A DNA stretch of 64,000 nt from an uncultured Bacteroidia bacterium (GCA_902785575.1 CACZZF010000011.1:113435-177434), one strand, 5' to 3'; positions 25,423 to 34,894 are shown, counted from the stretch's first letter. A program made the numbers and translations. Notes: generated from the letters alone by a model not told the origin.

Positions 25423-27309
25423 TTAACTATTCTTTTGTTCTCTACCATTGATTGAACGCATCAACCGTTCATTAGGCGTTATCAAATCGATAAGCTTCTT
25501 GTCGTTATTGAACTTTTCGAGTATCTCTTTAAATTTATTGCCCATCGAATATGGTATTTTCTTTGTGTCTATTCTGGATAGGATTCCTAACAATCTATTA
25601 TATGCCCGCTCGACACTATTCTTAATGCAGAAGTAATAAATGCCATAGCATTCTTTATCACCAGGATTTGTTAGGATCTTATTATCCACCAAATCAAACA
25701 AATCTTCAAGTTCTCCTGGGGTCAAAGCTGAAACATCTTTCAAACAGACTTGATTTCTTATCGGATCGGTAGAGGCATTATAGGCTTTAGCGAAAACAGC
25801 CCGAACTTTTGCAGGTACGAGAGAAACACCGCTCATTTCATCAACCAGATTATCCCTTGATACCCAGAACAATTCCTTCATATCCACAGAACTAAACCTT
25901 GGTTCAGCGATTACCAAGTTAAGCAGTTCAGGGGTATTCCAATCTTCAAAACCCTGTATGTTCTCGCTTGTACCTTCTGCATAGGATTCGACTTGTTTCA
26001 ACTCATCAGGAACACCAACGCAATTCATTACCCACGAATTGAGCTGTTTGAACTGCCCCTCGTACTTTTGTTCTATTAACATTAGTTTCAACAAAGCGAA
26101 CTTCGACTTGTTGTCTGTTATACCAGACTGGGCCAAGAGCCCTGAGCGCATCTCATAGGCATTCAAGAATCGCTTAATGAGCCTCGGATTCCATTTGAGT
26201 GAGTTACCTATTATGGAAGAGAAAGGCGTAACAAAACCAATCGTTTTTCCAAGTCCTTCCGGAATGTCATTTTTAAGTAATTGGTGAATGTTATCCCATC
26301 CGTATCGACCAAACTTATTCCCATTTGTGAATTTGGCAAAATCCTTTCTAACTTTATTAAATGGCTCATCCTCTAACAGTGATTTACAGAACAATAGAGT
26401 CACATATGTTTCTACTTCTTTGGGACTGAGAGCGGGAATCTTATAAGGCAATTGAATAAACTTCTCCATATATGATTTCCCCAGCTCTGTCCTGCTTTCT
26501 TTATCATCAGAAGCGACAGCTATGATTTCCTTGTATTCACTCTTTATAGCATTGGAAACAATATAACTGTCAGCGGCAATGACGAATGCAGTCTGTGGTA
26601 CATTCAAGAACAACTTGATTGCTTCCAGATTCTCAATGATATGACGAGGCAAACAACGGTCGAGGTCGTCAATTAGAACCACAATTCTTCCTTGATTACT
26701 CTTCTTTATCAGGTTTTCGAAATCTTTGCGAAACTCACGAACCGCCTCATACTTCTTTTCATCATCCTCTGCATTGATGGCATCCTTAAGGAATTGCTCA
26801 GCCTTGTCTCCTGTTAGCAAATCAGCAAGATTCTCTTTATTCCTGCTAAAGGCATCCATCAGTAAAGGAATAATTAAAGAAGCACCACCAGTGCTCGCCG
26901 CTGTTGCTATTGGGACAACTGTTTTTGCTGTGATTTTAAGAACACGCATCCAGTTGATGGATTTGCGTAATTTTTTGAAAGCTGCTACTAAATCATCTTT
27001 CTTGTCTTTGACTTTCTCAAAGAACTTCTCCTCTTTCTCCAGGGCATCTACAATTCCCTGAATAAGAGCCATCTTAGCATCATCAAAACTCTCGAAAGAC
27101 CAGCCATCAAAGTACACTACTACTGTGTCTTCATCCTTCTTGAGTTCTTCTTCAAGAATTTTGAGTATACTGGACTTGCCAGACCCCCAGTCTCCATAAA
27201 GGCCAATGGTAATAGGCAGGTTCTTGTCATTAGTGACTACACTTTTCAGCAGCGATGCATGAACAGTATATCCTAACAGATCTTCAGTTGTTTCTATATC
27301 TGACCACAT
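25423..27309 (-). CDS. qatA: QatA: KAP-family P-loop ATPase of the Qat anti-phage system
   Basis: A 628-residue KAP NTPase. The Walker A motif GLYGDWGSGKSSILK is near residue 35 and the Walker B RIVVLIDDLDRCLP near residue 205, with the DDLDR signature typical of KAP ATPases. A hydrophobic segment between them (ITAKTVVPIATAASTGGASLIIPLL, about residues 125-150) is the inserted membrane-associated region of this family. In Qat systems QatA is the large ATPase and probable sensor or motor. It is the first gene of the operon and follows a candidate promoter at 27337-27344. The full set qatABCD is present and appears intact. Confidence 0.92.
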   Translation of the reverse strand: MWSDIETTEDLLGYTVHASLLKSVVTNDKNLPITIGLYGDWGSGKSSILKILEEELKKDEDTVVVYFDGWSFESFDDAKMALIQGIVDALEKEEKFFEKVKDKKDDLVAAFKKLRKSINWMRVLKITAKTVVPIATAASTGGASLIIPLLMDAFSRNKENLADLLTGDKAEQFLKDAINAEDDEKKYEAVREFRKDFENLIKKSNQGRIVVLIDDLDRCLPRHIIENLEAIKLFLNVPQTAFVIAADSYIVSNAIKSEYKEIIAVASDDKESRTELGKSYMEKFIQLPYKIPALSPKEVETYVTLLFCKSLLEDEPFNKVRKDFAKFTNGNKFGRYGWDNIHQLLKNDIPEGLGKTIGFVTPFSSIIGNSLKWNPRLIKRFLNAYEMRSGLLAQSGITDNKSKFALLKLMLIEQKYEGQFKQLNSWVMNCVGVPDELKQVESYAEGTSENIQGFEDWNTPELLNLVIAEPRFSSVDMKELFWVSRDNLVDEMSGVSLVPAKVRAVFAKAYNASTDPIRNQVCLKDVSALTPGELEDLFDLVDNKILTNPGDKECYGIYYFCIKNSVERAYNRLLGILSRIDTKKIPYSMGNKFKEILEKFNNDKKLIDLITPNERLMRSINGREQKNS

Positions 27310-27336
27310 AAGGCGTTTATCTTTTCACTGTTTTAA

Positions 27337-27344
27337 CAAAAGTA
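27337..27344 (-). promoter_or_regulatory. Candidate -7 box of the qat operon promoter
   Basis: The minus strand reads TACTTTTG 28 bases upstream of the qatA ATG, matching the TAnnTTTG consensus of Bacteroidetes. No good -33 element is seen at the usual distance, so support is moderate. Confidence 0.4.
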
Positions 27345-27475
27345 ACGAATATCTTCCTACCTTATGTATTCATTTGCAACATTTAATCTTTTCAGAAGAC
27401 TTCCCTCCACGAAATCCCGAGCAGCGTTAGTGTCAAAGATGATGTTAGTCAAAATAAATAAGCCTCATCCTCTTG

Positions 27476-29449
27476 TTATCGTTTTGGTAATATCCTTTCA
27501 ATCACTTTCAAGAGATGATCTGCAATTAGAATATCCGCATATTCTTTCTTTTCTGAAGGCCTCTTTTCTATTGCGCTCTTTATACTCCTGACAAACTTCA
27601 ATTCTTCCTCATACCTTTTGGGCATTGATGATTGGATAAACCTGCTATTCAATATATCATAGATAGCCACCACTTCATTCGGCTGTATATCCTTAAACTT
27701 CTTCTCAACATCCTCTTCTGGAATATGGCCTAGAATAGGGTAATTCATAAAGTCTGGAGCATTCGTAGAATTATACTGAATACTCAGTCGTTTATCCAAA
27801 GCGGGTAAGTCTTCGTTGAATTGTCTGCACACCTCTTTTATATCAGCATCCATAGCAGCATCAGAAACAACGGCCATTTTGTGTCGTTCATAATCTATTA
27901 CCCATCTACTTTCTTTGGGAATTTCAGATTCGACCTCATCAAGATTTAACTTGTCCAGTAAACTCAATTCCGTCACCTTGTCATACATCTTGTCAATACC
28001 CGCCTTTATTTTATCTTCAACCTCCTGCTGTGTATATGGTGTCAGTTCCCGTAGGTGCTGTAGGAAAGTTGCGGCATTCACATACGACATATTATCTTCG
28101 AACTCACCAGCCTCAACATACTGAGCCAGCTGCGTCAGCGCATTTTTCATTTCCTGGTTACTCATAGCCCACTGCTGTTGCAAAAAACGCTGTAGCAGCG
28201 TATATGCAGGCTTGACTTGGCTTCTTTCCACCTGCGATTTGTATCTTCTCCACAATTCTTCCAATCCGTCTTTATCCAAAGAAATACCTGCGGTCACAAA
28301 AACAAACACTTGCGGAGACACGATAATAGGCAAATTATGAGCCTTGACTATCCTTTGGAAAATATGAGCGATGCGGTTGTACACCCTGCTTCTTTGTTCT
28401 TCATCCTCCTTCTTTGTCTTATTATCATCATCAATTTCTTCAAACAAATTCTCCTCATCCTTGCGGCCATCGTCCAATTTCCAGTCTACACTGGACAAAT
28501 CAACATAGTTAACAAACTGTTCTTTGTCCTTGTATGTTAATCTGTTTCTCTTGTATTCAATTGACAGCCCAACTATGCTGGCCCATAATGAATAGAGAAA
28601 CTGCTCTTTCGTAGAATCCTCTTCATCTTTTAGGACGACCGCACACACGTCGTAAAGCTTGTGGAAGTGCGACAATGCGAACTTCACAATGCGTATGTTC
28701 CGCAAATTCATCTGCAAGTCTTTATTCTCCTTGTATGAGGGGTAGCTTGGATCTATTACTGCGACAACCACTGAATCTTTCATAAAATCAGAAAACGGTG
28801 CCCTGTAATCCCTGTTACAAATTTCAGTGAAGATAGAAACCACATCTGGGTCATAGACTAAAGTTTTCTCGATAACTTTCTCCTTGAAAATAAGTTTATT
28901 CTTCCCCTGTTTATCGATGTACGAGTTATTTGCAATTACCACAACCTTATATCCCCGCTGTTCGACAAGCCCGTTAATGGCTCCTAACAGAATGTGGATA
29001 TCAATAGAATCCACTACTCGCTCAATGTCATCAAGAAAGATGACAGTTTTTTCAGAGGGGATAGCCTTATACAACAGATTGCTGTATTTTGTAGTCAATG
29101 CCTTTATATCAACAAAGTTCTCCAGCCATTTGACAGATGACATTAACTCAGTTCCTTTAACCATTAGACTTCCCGCTTGACTCTTCTTTCGTTTAAACCA
29201 ACTGTTATTATCTCCCTCTGGCTGTTCCTTCGGATGATAATTCTCTGCAATCTTCAATGGAATCTCGTTCACAGACTCAATGCCAAACAGAGACACTTTA
29301 ACCGGGCTATATCCCTTCTTTTCAAGAGCAGGAAGAATGACGTTATCAATGTGGTAAGTTTTACCGCATCCCCATTCTCCCGACACCATCAGGGCACCGG
29401 TGCTCTCCATTTCAAGATAATTCAATATGCCCTCTAGAAGATTTGTCAT
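27476..29449 (-). CDS. KAP-like P-loop NTPase next to the qat operon, candidate defence protein
   Basis: A 657-residue protein. Walker A is GALMVSGEWGCGKTYHID near residue 20 and Walker B is KTVIFLDDIERVVD near residue 130, with the DDIER form found in KAP-type ATPases. The remaining 500 residues are charged and mostly helical, with an acidic lysine/glutamate stretch (LFEEIDDDNKTKKEDEEQ). No nuclease, TIR or other effector motif is visible, so it may be a stand-alone ATPase or work with the Qat proteins. It lies 166 bases upstream of qatA, oriented the same way but with a separate candidate promoter between them. QatA carries a related but clearly different NTPase. Confidence 0.75.
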   Translation of the reverse strand: MTNLLEGILNYLEMESTGALMVSGEWGCGKTYHIDNVILPALEKKGYSPVKVSLFGIESVNEIPLKIAENYHPKEQPEGDNNSWFKRKKSQAGSLMVKGTELMSSVKWLENFVDIKALTTKYSNLLYKAIPSEKTVIFLDDIERVVDSIDIHILLGAINGLVEQRGYKVVVIANNSYIDKQGKNKLIFKEKVIEKTLVYDPDVVSIFTEICNRDYRAPFSDFMKDSVVVAVIDPSYPSYKENKDLQMNLRNIRIVKFALSHFHKLYDVCAVVLKDEEDSTKEQFLYSLWASIVGLSIEYKRNRLTYKDKEQFVNYVDLSSVDWKLDDGRKDEENLFEEIDDDNKTKKEDEEQRSRVYNRIAHIFQRIVKAHNLPIIVSPQVFVFVTAGISLDKDGLEELWRRYKSQVERSQVKPAYTLLQRFLQQQWAMSNQEMKNALTQLAQYVEAGEFEDNMSYVNAATFLQHLRELTPYTQQEVEDKIKAGIDKMYDKVTELSLLDKLNLDEVESEIPKESRWVIDYERHKMAVVSDAAMDADIKEVCRQFNEDLPALDKRLSIQYNSTNAPDFMNYPILGHIPEEDVEKKFKDIQPNEVVAIYDILNSRFIQSSMPKRYEEELKFVRSIKSAIEKRPSEKKEYADILIADHLLKVIERILPKR

Positions 29450-29571
29450 ATAAACTGTTATCGCAATGGTTAAGGTTATCGTTAACTTTTATCTTTTATC
29501 TGTTAATTGTTTTATCACTTCCCCCACTTCTCAAAATACCTCCTCAAGTTGAGCTCTGCTTTATCTTTCGC

Positions 29572-29620
29572 TATGGTTATGGTTATGGTTATGGTTATCG
29601 TTATCGTTAAGGTTAACGTT
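29572..29620. repeat. GGTTAT-type hexamer tract at the edge of the defence region
   Basis: Four GGTTAT-like units followed by CGTTAT and GGTTAA variants run from 29572 to 29620, with a shorter related tract at 29455-29490. The longer tract extends into the stop codon of the glycosyltransferase at 29613. Such hexamers can slip during replication. Confidence 0.75.
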
Positions 29621-30809
29621 CCCCCATCATCCCCTCATACAACTCCACATACTTCTCGAAGCATTTGTCTTTATCAAACAGTTCCTCTGCCCTCTTTCGG
29701 CAGGCATCAGTATAATGATCCTTACCTTTATCGCAGACATCCCGAATGGCCTCTGCCATTCCAGCGACATCACCTTGTTCCACAACGACACCCGTTTCTG
29801 ATGAGACAGCCTCTGGGGAGCCACCGGTACGATAGGTTATTACCGGTGTCCCACACGCAAGAGCCTCAAGATTCACCGTCGGAAAAGTGTCCGCATATGT
29901 AGGGTTAATCAGAACATCCGCATCAGAATACAGTCGCACAAGCTCGTCGACATTCTGAGTCCGCTCAATGCCATTAATGCCCAAAGGTAGCTGCTCCACC
30001 TGCTTGGAAGAAAGGCCAACAACCGTTATGGAGTAATTCTTAGGCAGTAATTCCCTCAACCTGTATATATCAAACAGCCCCTTCTCTTTATTCCACACGC
30101 TAGACACAGCCAGGATGCTATAAGTCCCATTATCGCAACTCCTTTCCAATGGCCTGAACACATTCAAATCAACACCGTTTTTGATGACCCCAATTCGCTT
30201 GTCTTTCAAAAACGACTGTCTCACAAATCCCGTCATCCAATCCGAGCAAGCAACAATAGTTAAATCCTTACATCCACCAAACAGCTTTCGCTTCAACTGA
30301 TAGTTCCTTTTTGACCTGTCAAGAACAGTCTTAGGTAGCACCCTTTTCATCGGGCAGTTAGAGCATCCTGTTTTCCACTTCTCACATCCAGCTGTTACAA
30401 AATGGAAACAATGTCCAGTGAAAGCCCAACAGTCATGGAATGTCCACACCACCTTGATGCCAGATTGATTGAGATACTCAAACAATAGCCTATAATTCAA
30501 GTAGTGATCATGAATATTATGAAGTTGTACCACATCGGGCTTGATTGCCTCTATCGTACGAATCAGCCGTTTCGTGGCATTCCTGGAACATAATCCCTCG
30601 TTATCAAATACCCTCTGCTCAGCATAATGGAAATACTTATCGCAACGTCCCCCAATCTTTATCAGATGCGACTGCGATGGATTACACCAACGGCCGTAGG
30701 CGATATAGCTATCCCAGCCATGCGCCATAGCAGCCGCACCGATAGCTTCCGCTATCTTACCGGTGCTGCCCCAGTTAGCCGTTATGTTGATTTGAAGGAG
30801 GACAGACAT
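29613..30809 (-). CDS. Glycosyltransferase family 4, last gene of the central glycan module
   Basis: A 398-residue GT4 enzyme: MSVLLQINITANWGSTGKIAEAIGAAAMAHGWDSYIAYGR opens the protein, HNIHDHYLNYRLLFEYL and TFHDCWAFTGHCFHF follow, and the C-terminal half has the NGVDLNVFRPL and NPTYADTFPTVNLEALACGTPVITYRTGGSPEAV blocks with the donor-binding ExxxxGxPV glutamate. A cysteine cluster (CEKWKTGCSNCPMK) is typical of a subgroup of WcaC-like transferases. It probably adds one sugar in the repeat unit. Its 3' end runs into a hexamer repeat tract next to the defence region. Donor unknown. Confidence 0.88.
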   Translation of the reverse strand: MSVLLQINITANWGSTGKIAEAIGAAAMAHGWDSYIAYGRWCNPSQSHLIKIGGRCDKYFHYAEQRVFDNEGLCSRNATKRLIRTIEAIKPDVVQLHNIHDHYLNYRLLFEYLNQSGIKVVWTFHDCWAFTGHCFHFVTAGCEKWKTGCSNCPMKRVLPKTVLDRSKRNYQLKRKLFGGCKDLTIVACSDWMTGFVRQSFLKDKRIGVIKNGVDLNVFRPLERSCDNGTYSILAVSSVWNKEKGLFDIYRLRELLPKNYSITVVGLSSKQVEQLPLGINGIERTQNVDELVRLYSDADVLINPTYADTFPTVNLEALACGTPVITYRTGGSPEAVSSETGVVVEQGDVAGMAEAIRDVCDKGKDHYTDACRKRAEELFDKDKCFEKYVELYEGMMGER

Positions 30810-30882
30810 TTAATATCAATGATGTAACTATATCTAAATAAAACGGGTGGCAGTACTAAAAAAAGTAGCACGTATAGTTCAG

Positions 30883-31722
30883 TCAATTCACGGGTTCTTT
30901 CCAATAAGCCGTGAATTGATGGTGTGAAACTCGTTTCTCAGAAGGAGGCAGCACCATATAATTCCCATAGGTGTTCTTCAAGTAATCATCGTAACCAACG
31001 ATAATTTTCAATTTATTATTTTCGAAATCCGCATCTATATAATCAGAAAAATCACTCAAAAGGAAACGTTCCCTATTCTTCCCAATTCCTTGGCAAGTCT
31101 CATATAAATAATCACTTAAGCAAGGATTGTACTTCTGAGCTAATGAATCTATCCTCTTAGATATGCCCCGCAGAGAGAGTGGAAATAGAGCCACATGCGC
31201 AAGAATAACTATTAGATTCCTAATTAAACTTCGTTTCTTTGACCAACGCATGAGTTTCAGTTGATAGATATCTTGAATAAACATTCGAGTTTTATTATAT
31301 TTAAGCCATTGCTTTTCATCATTAGGAACTTTATCTATAGGGAAAACATCAATACCAACCCCTATTCCGTCTATTTCTCCATTGACCCCTTCTGTTTCAA
31401 TCGTTCGCACATCATAAGCCCTTGCATAAGCCCTGTTCCATCTCTTATCTCGTTCTAATGATATTAATGAAACATGAGAATACATCTGCGGGAATTCTAC
31501 TAAAAGCTTATTGTAATCCTCTCGCAACAACTGAATATCAATGTCGTCATCCCAAGGGATAAATCCATTATGTCTAATTGCACCCAGTAAGGAACCACAT
31601 GCGAGACTATAATTTATCTCATTGTTTCGACAAAACTCATCAATCACCATCAAAATGTTTAACTGTATTGATTTCAGCTCATCTACATCTATTCTGTCAC
31701 CAATTATGAGGGTATTTTTCAT
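30883..31722 (-). CDS. LicD-family phosphotransferase
   Basis: A 279-residue protein with the LicD signature SLACGSLLGAIRHNGFIPWDDDIDIQLLREDY, where the aspartates bind the divalent metal of this nucleotidyltransferase-fold family. LicD proteins move phosphocholine or other phospho-alcohols from a CDP-activated donor onto surface glycans. The C-terminal half is basic and helical, as usual. It overlaps the racemase gene by 26 bases and lies two genes after a HAD/nucleotidyltransferase fusion. The neighbouring genes suggest that an amino-acid-like or unusual phospho-group is transferred rather than choline; no choline uptake or kinase gene is near. Confidence 0.85.
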   Translation of the reverse strand: MKNTLIIGDRIDVDELKSIQLNILMVIDEFCRNNEINYSLACGSLLGAIRHNGFIPWDDDIDIQLLREDYNKLLVEFPQMYSHVSLISLERDKRWNRAYARAYDVRTIETEGVNGEIDGIGVGIDVFPIDKVPNDEKQWLKYNKTRMFIQDIYQLKLMRWSKKRSLIRNLIVILAHVALFPLSLRGISKRIDSLAQKYNPCLSDYLYETCQGIGKNRERFLLSDFSDYIDADFENNKLKIIVGYDDYLKNTYGNYMVLPPSEKRVSHHQFTAYWKEPVN

Positions 31723-32413
31723 ATATAGTACTTGCTAATACTTTAAGGCTATCTATTACTTTTGCACCTTCCCAATTAATAGGAGAAAAAACAGCACTTA
31801 TGTCTGTACAACCCAGCACAATGCAATCAACATCGTGATCACAAAACCAATCACATACTTTAGCAAATAATGTTTCTGGGAATCCATTATCATTGGGCTT
31901 ATTGCGTTTGGAATTTTTGGCATTACAGATACCAAGGGTAACTAGCTTCTGAATATCGTCCTCAGGGTATAACAGAATCATTTCAGAATTGACCTTACTG
32001 AACCAATGATCGTAAAGTTTGAACTTGCGAAGGCCATCAGAGCAAATCATTCCAATTCGTTTTGCCTTCTGCCGATTAGCCTCTTTTGCGACCTCCTCCA
32101 ACAAATTGATAAAGGGAAGGCCAACTTGATCTTGTAATTGATTCAGAGCATAATGAGCCGTATTGCAGCACATACATAGTTCGGAACATCCACATGCTTT
32201 TAGTTTAAGACCGATATCGACATAACCCGGAATAAAACTTTCACCTCTTCCCTCCAGAAACATCGAGCGACTTGGCACCTGAGTTGCCTGCCAAATAATC
32301 ATTTCAGGATGATGTGCATCTCGATAAGCACCATTCCTAATACCCATTTCTTCAATTAATTGGCACAATCTATTGGTTGCGGCTACACCATTTCCCCCAA
32401 TAACTCCAATCAT
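31697..32413 (-). CDS. Aspartate/glutamate racemase-family protein
   Basis: About 238 residues from the ATG complementary to 32411-32413, which overlaps the stop of the upstream gene as ATGA. It has the two-cysteine layout of the family: MCCNTAHYALNQL near residue 80 and VLGCTDISAVF near residue 205, each with the motif Cys-Asn/Thr that supplies the catalytic pair. Members racemise Asp, Glu or hydantoin-like substrates without cofactor. It is wedged between the HAD/nucleotidyltransferase fusion and LicD, so it may produce a D-amino acid or related small molecule for decoration of the glycan. Substrate is inferred only from context. Confidence 0.8.
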   Translation of the reverse strand: MIGVIGGNGVAATNRLCQLIEEMGIRNGAYRDAHHPEMIIWQATQVPSRSMFLEGRGESFIPGYVDIGLKLKACGCSELCMCCNTAHYALNQLQDQVGLPFINLLEEVAKEANRQKAKRIGMICSDGLRKFKLYDHWFSKVNSEMILLYPEDDIQKLVTLGICNAKNSKRNKPNDNGFPETLFAKVCDWFCDHDVDCIVLGCTDISAVFSPINWEGAKVIDSLKVLASTIYEKYPHNW

Positions 32414-33648
32414 AACACCCAATCTTTTGTTATTTCTTGAACACGTTGATAATCATTATATGTGTCAATATCGTAGGCTCTTACCTTAATCCCACGCATA
32501 GGGAGAAATGGTTCGAACATATTGAAAACATTTTGTGATGAATACGTCAAATTAGCTTTGCTTATACATGCTGGCCCAGTCCACTCATAATCACCTCTTT
32601 CTCTAGAGAATGCATAAACTTGTCCTTGTTCATCAGTCTGCACCCAAACGGCTTCGTCACTACTCTTTTCAGCATAACAGATAAACTCTCCATCAGTATT
32701 TAGAATCCGTTTCACATCATCTGGATGCACCAATAAGTCACCATCCCATTCCAAACTAAAATCATTAGCATGACGAGCACCTAGATAAAAACTTGCTCCT
32801 GTTTTGGTTTCAAAATATCTTTGATTGTAACAGAATATCACATCATCACGATATTTGCGAACCTCATCAATTATCTCACCGCCTTGAAAACCGATAACAA
32901 GACGAAGATCCTTAACACTCTTAAATAGTTTTAGCTGCCATGATATTAATGAGCTCCCATTAATCTGCACCAACGCCTTGGTCAAACCCAAACCTAGACG
33001 AGATCCAATACCCGCGCAGCTAATAACCACGGATTTTTGGTCCTCATATTCCCCACACAATTGCCTTAACTGGCGGCAAAGAGCATGTTCATTGAAGATT
33101 AAATAATCACAGATAGATAACAGACTCTGAGCTGGGTTGTGAGTAAGACCAGTTGCAATACTAATGTTTGCATGACGCATTGCCTCGAGGTCGTTATTCC
33201 CGTCTCCTATAAAAACCACAGTTTCTCCAAGTGCCCTATACTGATCAACAATATCTTCTTTTCGAAGAATAGACTTCAATTTTACAACATGGTCCCCGTC
33301 TATTATCGCTTCACTACCATAGCATTTGCAGCCTATCTTTTTAAATAAGCCTTCACACCAACAGGTAAGATTCCCTGTAACAATGATGCAGTCCGCATGA
33401 TGTGAGTTTATAAACTGACTTAATTCAGGATAAAGCGGAACTTGAGCCAACAAATCACACGTATCTTTAATTGAGTATTTACCTAAAATGTTTACACGTC
33501 GAATAAAACTCTCGATAAAAGGAACATTCCCAGCGACCGTCCGTATTGTAAGTTCTGCTATCTCTTCTTTGCAATTAAAGTGGTTTGCAATAACTGGTAA
33601 AGTCTCTTCAGAGGTAATAGTGCCGTCAAGATCAAATAAAAACTTCAT
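32410..33648 (-). CDS. Fusion of HAD phosphatase (SerB-like) and sugar/choline-type nucleotidyltransferase
   Basis: A 412-residue two-domain protein. Residues 1-200 form a HAD phosphatase close to phosphoserine phosphatase: FDLDGTITSEETLP (nucleophile Asp), IIVTGNLTCW (motif II) and VFIGDGNNDLEAM (motif IV). Residues 205-412 are a nucleotidyltransferase: VISCAGIGSRLGLGLTKALVQINGSSLISW (the glycine-rich GxxxR loop and the lysine), GASFYLGARH and LVHPDDVKRIL with the metal aspartates. This half resembles LicC-type CTP:phospho-alcohol cytidylyltransferases. It could remove a phosphate from one intermediate and activate another for LicD. The HAD half overlaps nothing; the gene starts the racemase/LicD trio. 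Confidence 0.82.
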   Translation of the reverse strand: MKFLFDLDGTITSEETLPVIANHFNCKEEIAELTIRTVAGNVPFIESFIRRVNILGKYSIKDTCDLLAQVPLYPELSQFINSHHADCIIVTGNLTCWCEGLFKKIGCKCYGSEAIIDGDHVVKLKSILRKEDIVDQYRALGETVVFIGDGNNDLEAMRHANISIATGLTHNPAQSLLSICDYLIFNEHALCRQLRQLCGEYEDQKSVVISCAGIGSRLGLGLTKALVQINGSSLISWQLKLFKSVKDLRLVIGFQGGEIIDEVRKYRDDVIFCYNQRYFETKTGASFYLGARHANDFSLEWDGDLLVHPDDVKRILNTDGEFICYAEKSSDEAVWVQTDEQGQVYAFSRERGDYEWTGPACISKANLTYSSQNVFNMFEPFLPMRGIKVRAYDIDTYNDYQRVQEITKDWVL

Positions 33649-33722
33649 AACGATAATGTAGATTACAGTTGATTAGATAGACACGCCAAAATAAGATAAA
33701 AAGAAAACGAATTGTATACTAA

Positions 33723-34835
33723 TTACTCAAAATTCTTTAATAATACATCTTTAAGAATCCGAATTTGATTATGTGGATTCCATTTTTCATCAATCACATG
33801 ATAGCAATTAGACCTAATATCATCTCGATCAGACAAGTGAGTATCAAACCATTCGCTGATTGTATCTGCCAATGATCTGCTATTTCCTGCCATAAAGAAG
33901 GTCCCCGTCTTACCCTCTTGTATTACTTCAAATTCGGGCATCTGGTGATTGAAATCATTGTTTGTGACTATTGGGCAACCAAACATATGCACATGTATTG
34001 CTGTTAAGCCAATATTGCCCGGTGAAACACAAAGATCTGCGTTAAAAATAAGTTCAGCATTTGTAATTTCATCATAACAAGCACCATAGAACCATATTTG
34101 ATCACGAATACCAAGGAAATCAACTCTTTGTTCCATAAATCCTCGCTCCACGCCATCACCGATAAAAGTAACATTTACAATCTCTCCGCGGTTTTTCAAT
34201 ATACGTACAGCGTCAAGTAATAAATCAAAGCGTTTAACAGCGGTCAATCGACCGATAAAAACAATATTATGATTTGAATTGTGGAAATGATTTGGATAAA
34301 TATTTGTTTGTCGCAATGCTTGCCGAATCTTAAACTGAGCATCATAATCAAGCGAGTTATAGATAGTATGCAATTTTGAGCCTGGTATTCCATCCTCAAT
34401 CATTAACCTCGTTGAACGTTCATTGTATATAAAACCTCCATTCAGCATACTGAACATGAACTTATATAACCAACGCTTACCTCTACCTTCTTTACCGAGT
34501 AAACCATGAGTCCAAGCGAATACACGTTTTCTCGGATAAAACAATTTCCGAATAATTAAAAAAAACCAGGAACTAATACACCTAATACCAGAATAAACAA
34601 TATAGGTATCATAGTCCTCTCTTAACAAACGGATAACTCCTTTCTGGTACTCTATCTTCGGCAGAGATAAACAATGTACTTCTGTTACTTTACCAGAAAG
34701 CAACGAATAATCCATTCTTTTATTCGCCCCTATGGAGTCTCCGAAATAGAAATCACAATCAAAAGTCTTGTCAATCAATTGATAGATAGTTGCGCGATAA
34801 TGAGCTGCTTTATTTCCTAGCAATAACAATTTCAT
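33723..34835 (-). CDS. Glycosyltransferase family 4
   Basis: A 370-residue GT4 enzyme from the ATG complementary to 34833-34835 (MKLLLLGNKAAHYRATIYQL); a further 27 residues upstream are in frame but would overlap the preceding gene region and lack family similarity. Motifs include HGLLGKEGRGKRWLYKFMF, NSLDYDAQFKIRQAL, VFIGRLTAVKRFDLLLDA and GNIGLTAIHVHMFGCPIVT with the donor-binding region. It likely transfers a hexose in repeat-unit assembly. It lies 59 bases after the polymerase-like gene and 74 bases before the HAD/nucleotidyltransferase fusion. Strongly AT-rich. Donor unknown. Confidence 0.82.
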   Translation of the reverse strand: MKLLLLGNKAAHYRATIYQLIDKTFDCDFYFGDSIGANKRMDYSLLSGKVTEVHCLSLPKIEYQKGVIRLLREDYDTYIVYSGIRCISSWFFLIIRKLFYPRKRVFAWTHGLLGKEGRGKRWLYKFMFSMLNGGFIYNERSTRLMIEDGIPGSKLHTIYNSLDYDAQFKIRQALRQTNIYPNHFHNSNHNIVFIGRLTAVKRFDLLLDAVRILKNRGEIVNVTFIGDGVERGFMEQRVDFLGIRDQIWFYGACYDEITNAELIFNADLCVSPGNIGLTAIHVHMFGCPIVTNNDFNHQMPEFEVIQEGKTGTFFMAGNSRSLADTISEWFDTHLSDRDDIRSNCYHVIDEKWNPHNQIRILKDVLLKNFE

Positions 34836-34894
34836 ATTAAAAAGTAATTTGTAATATAGTTCACATATACTCAGAGAGCTTGAAGACAGGCCAA

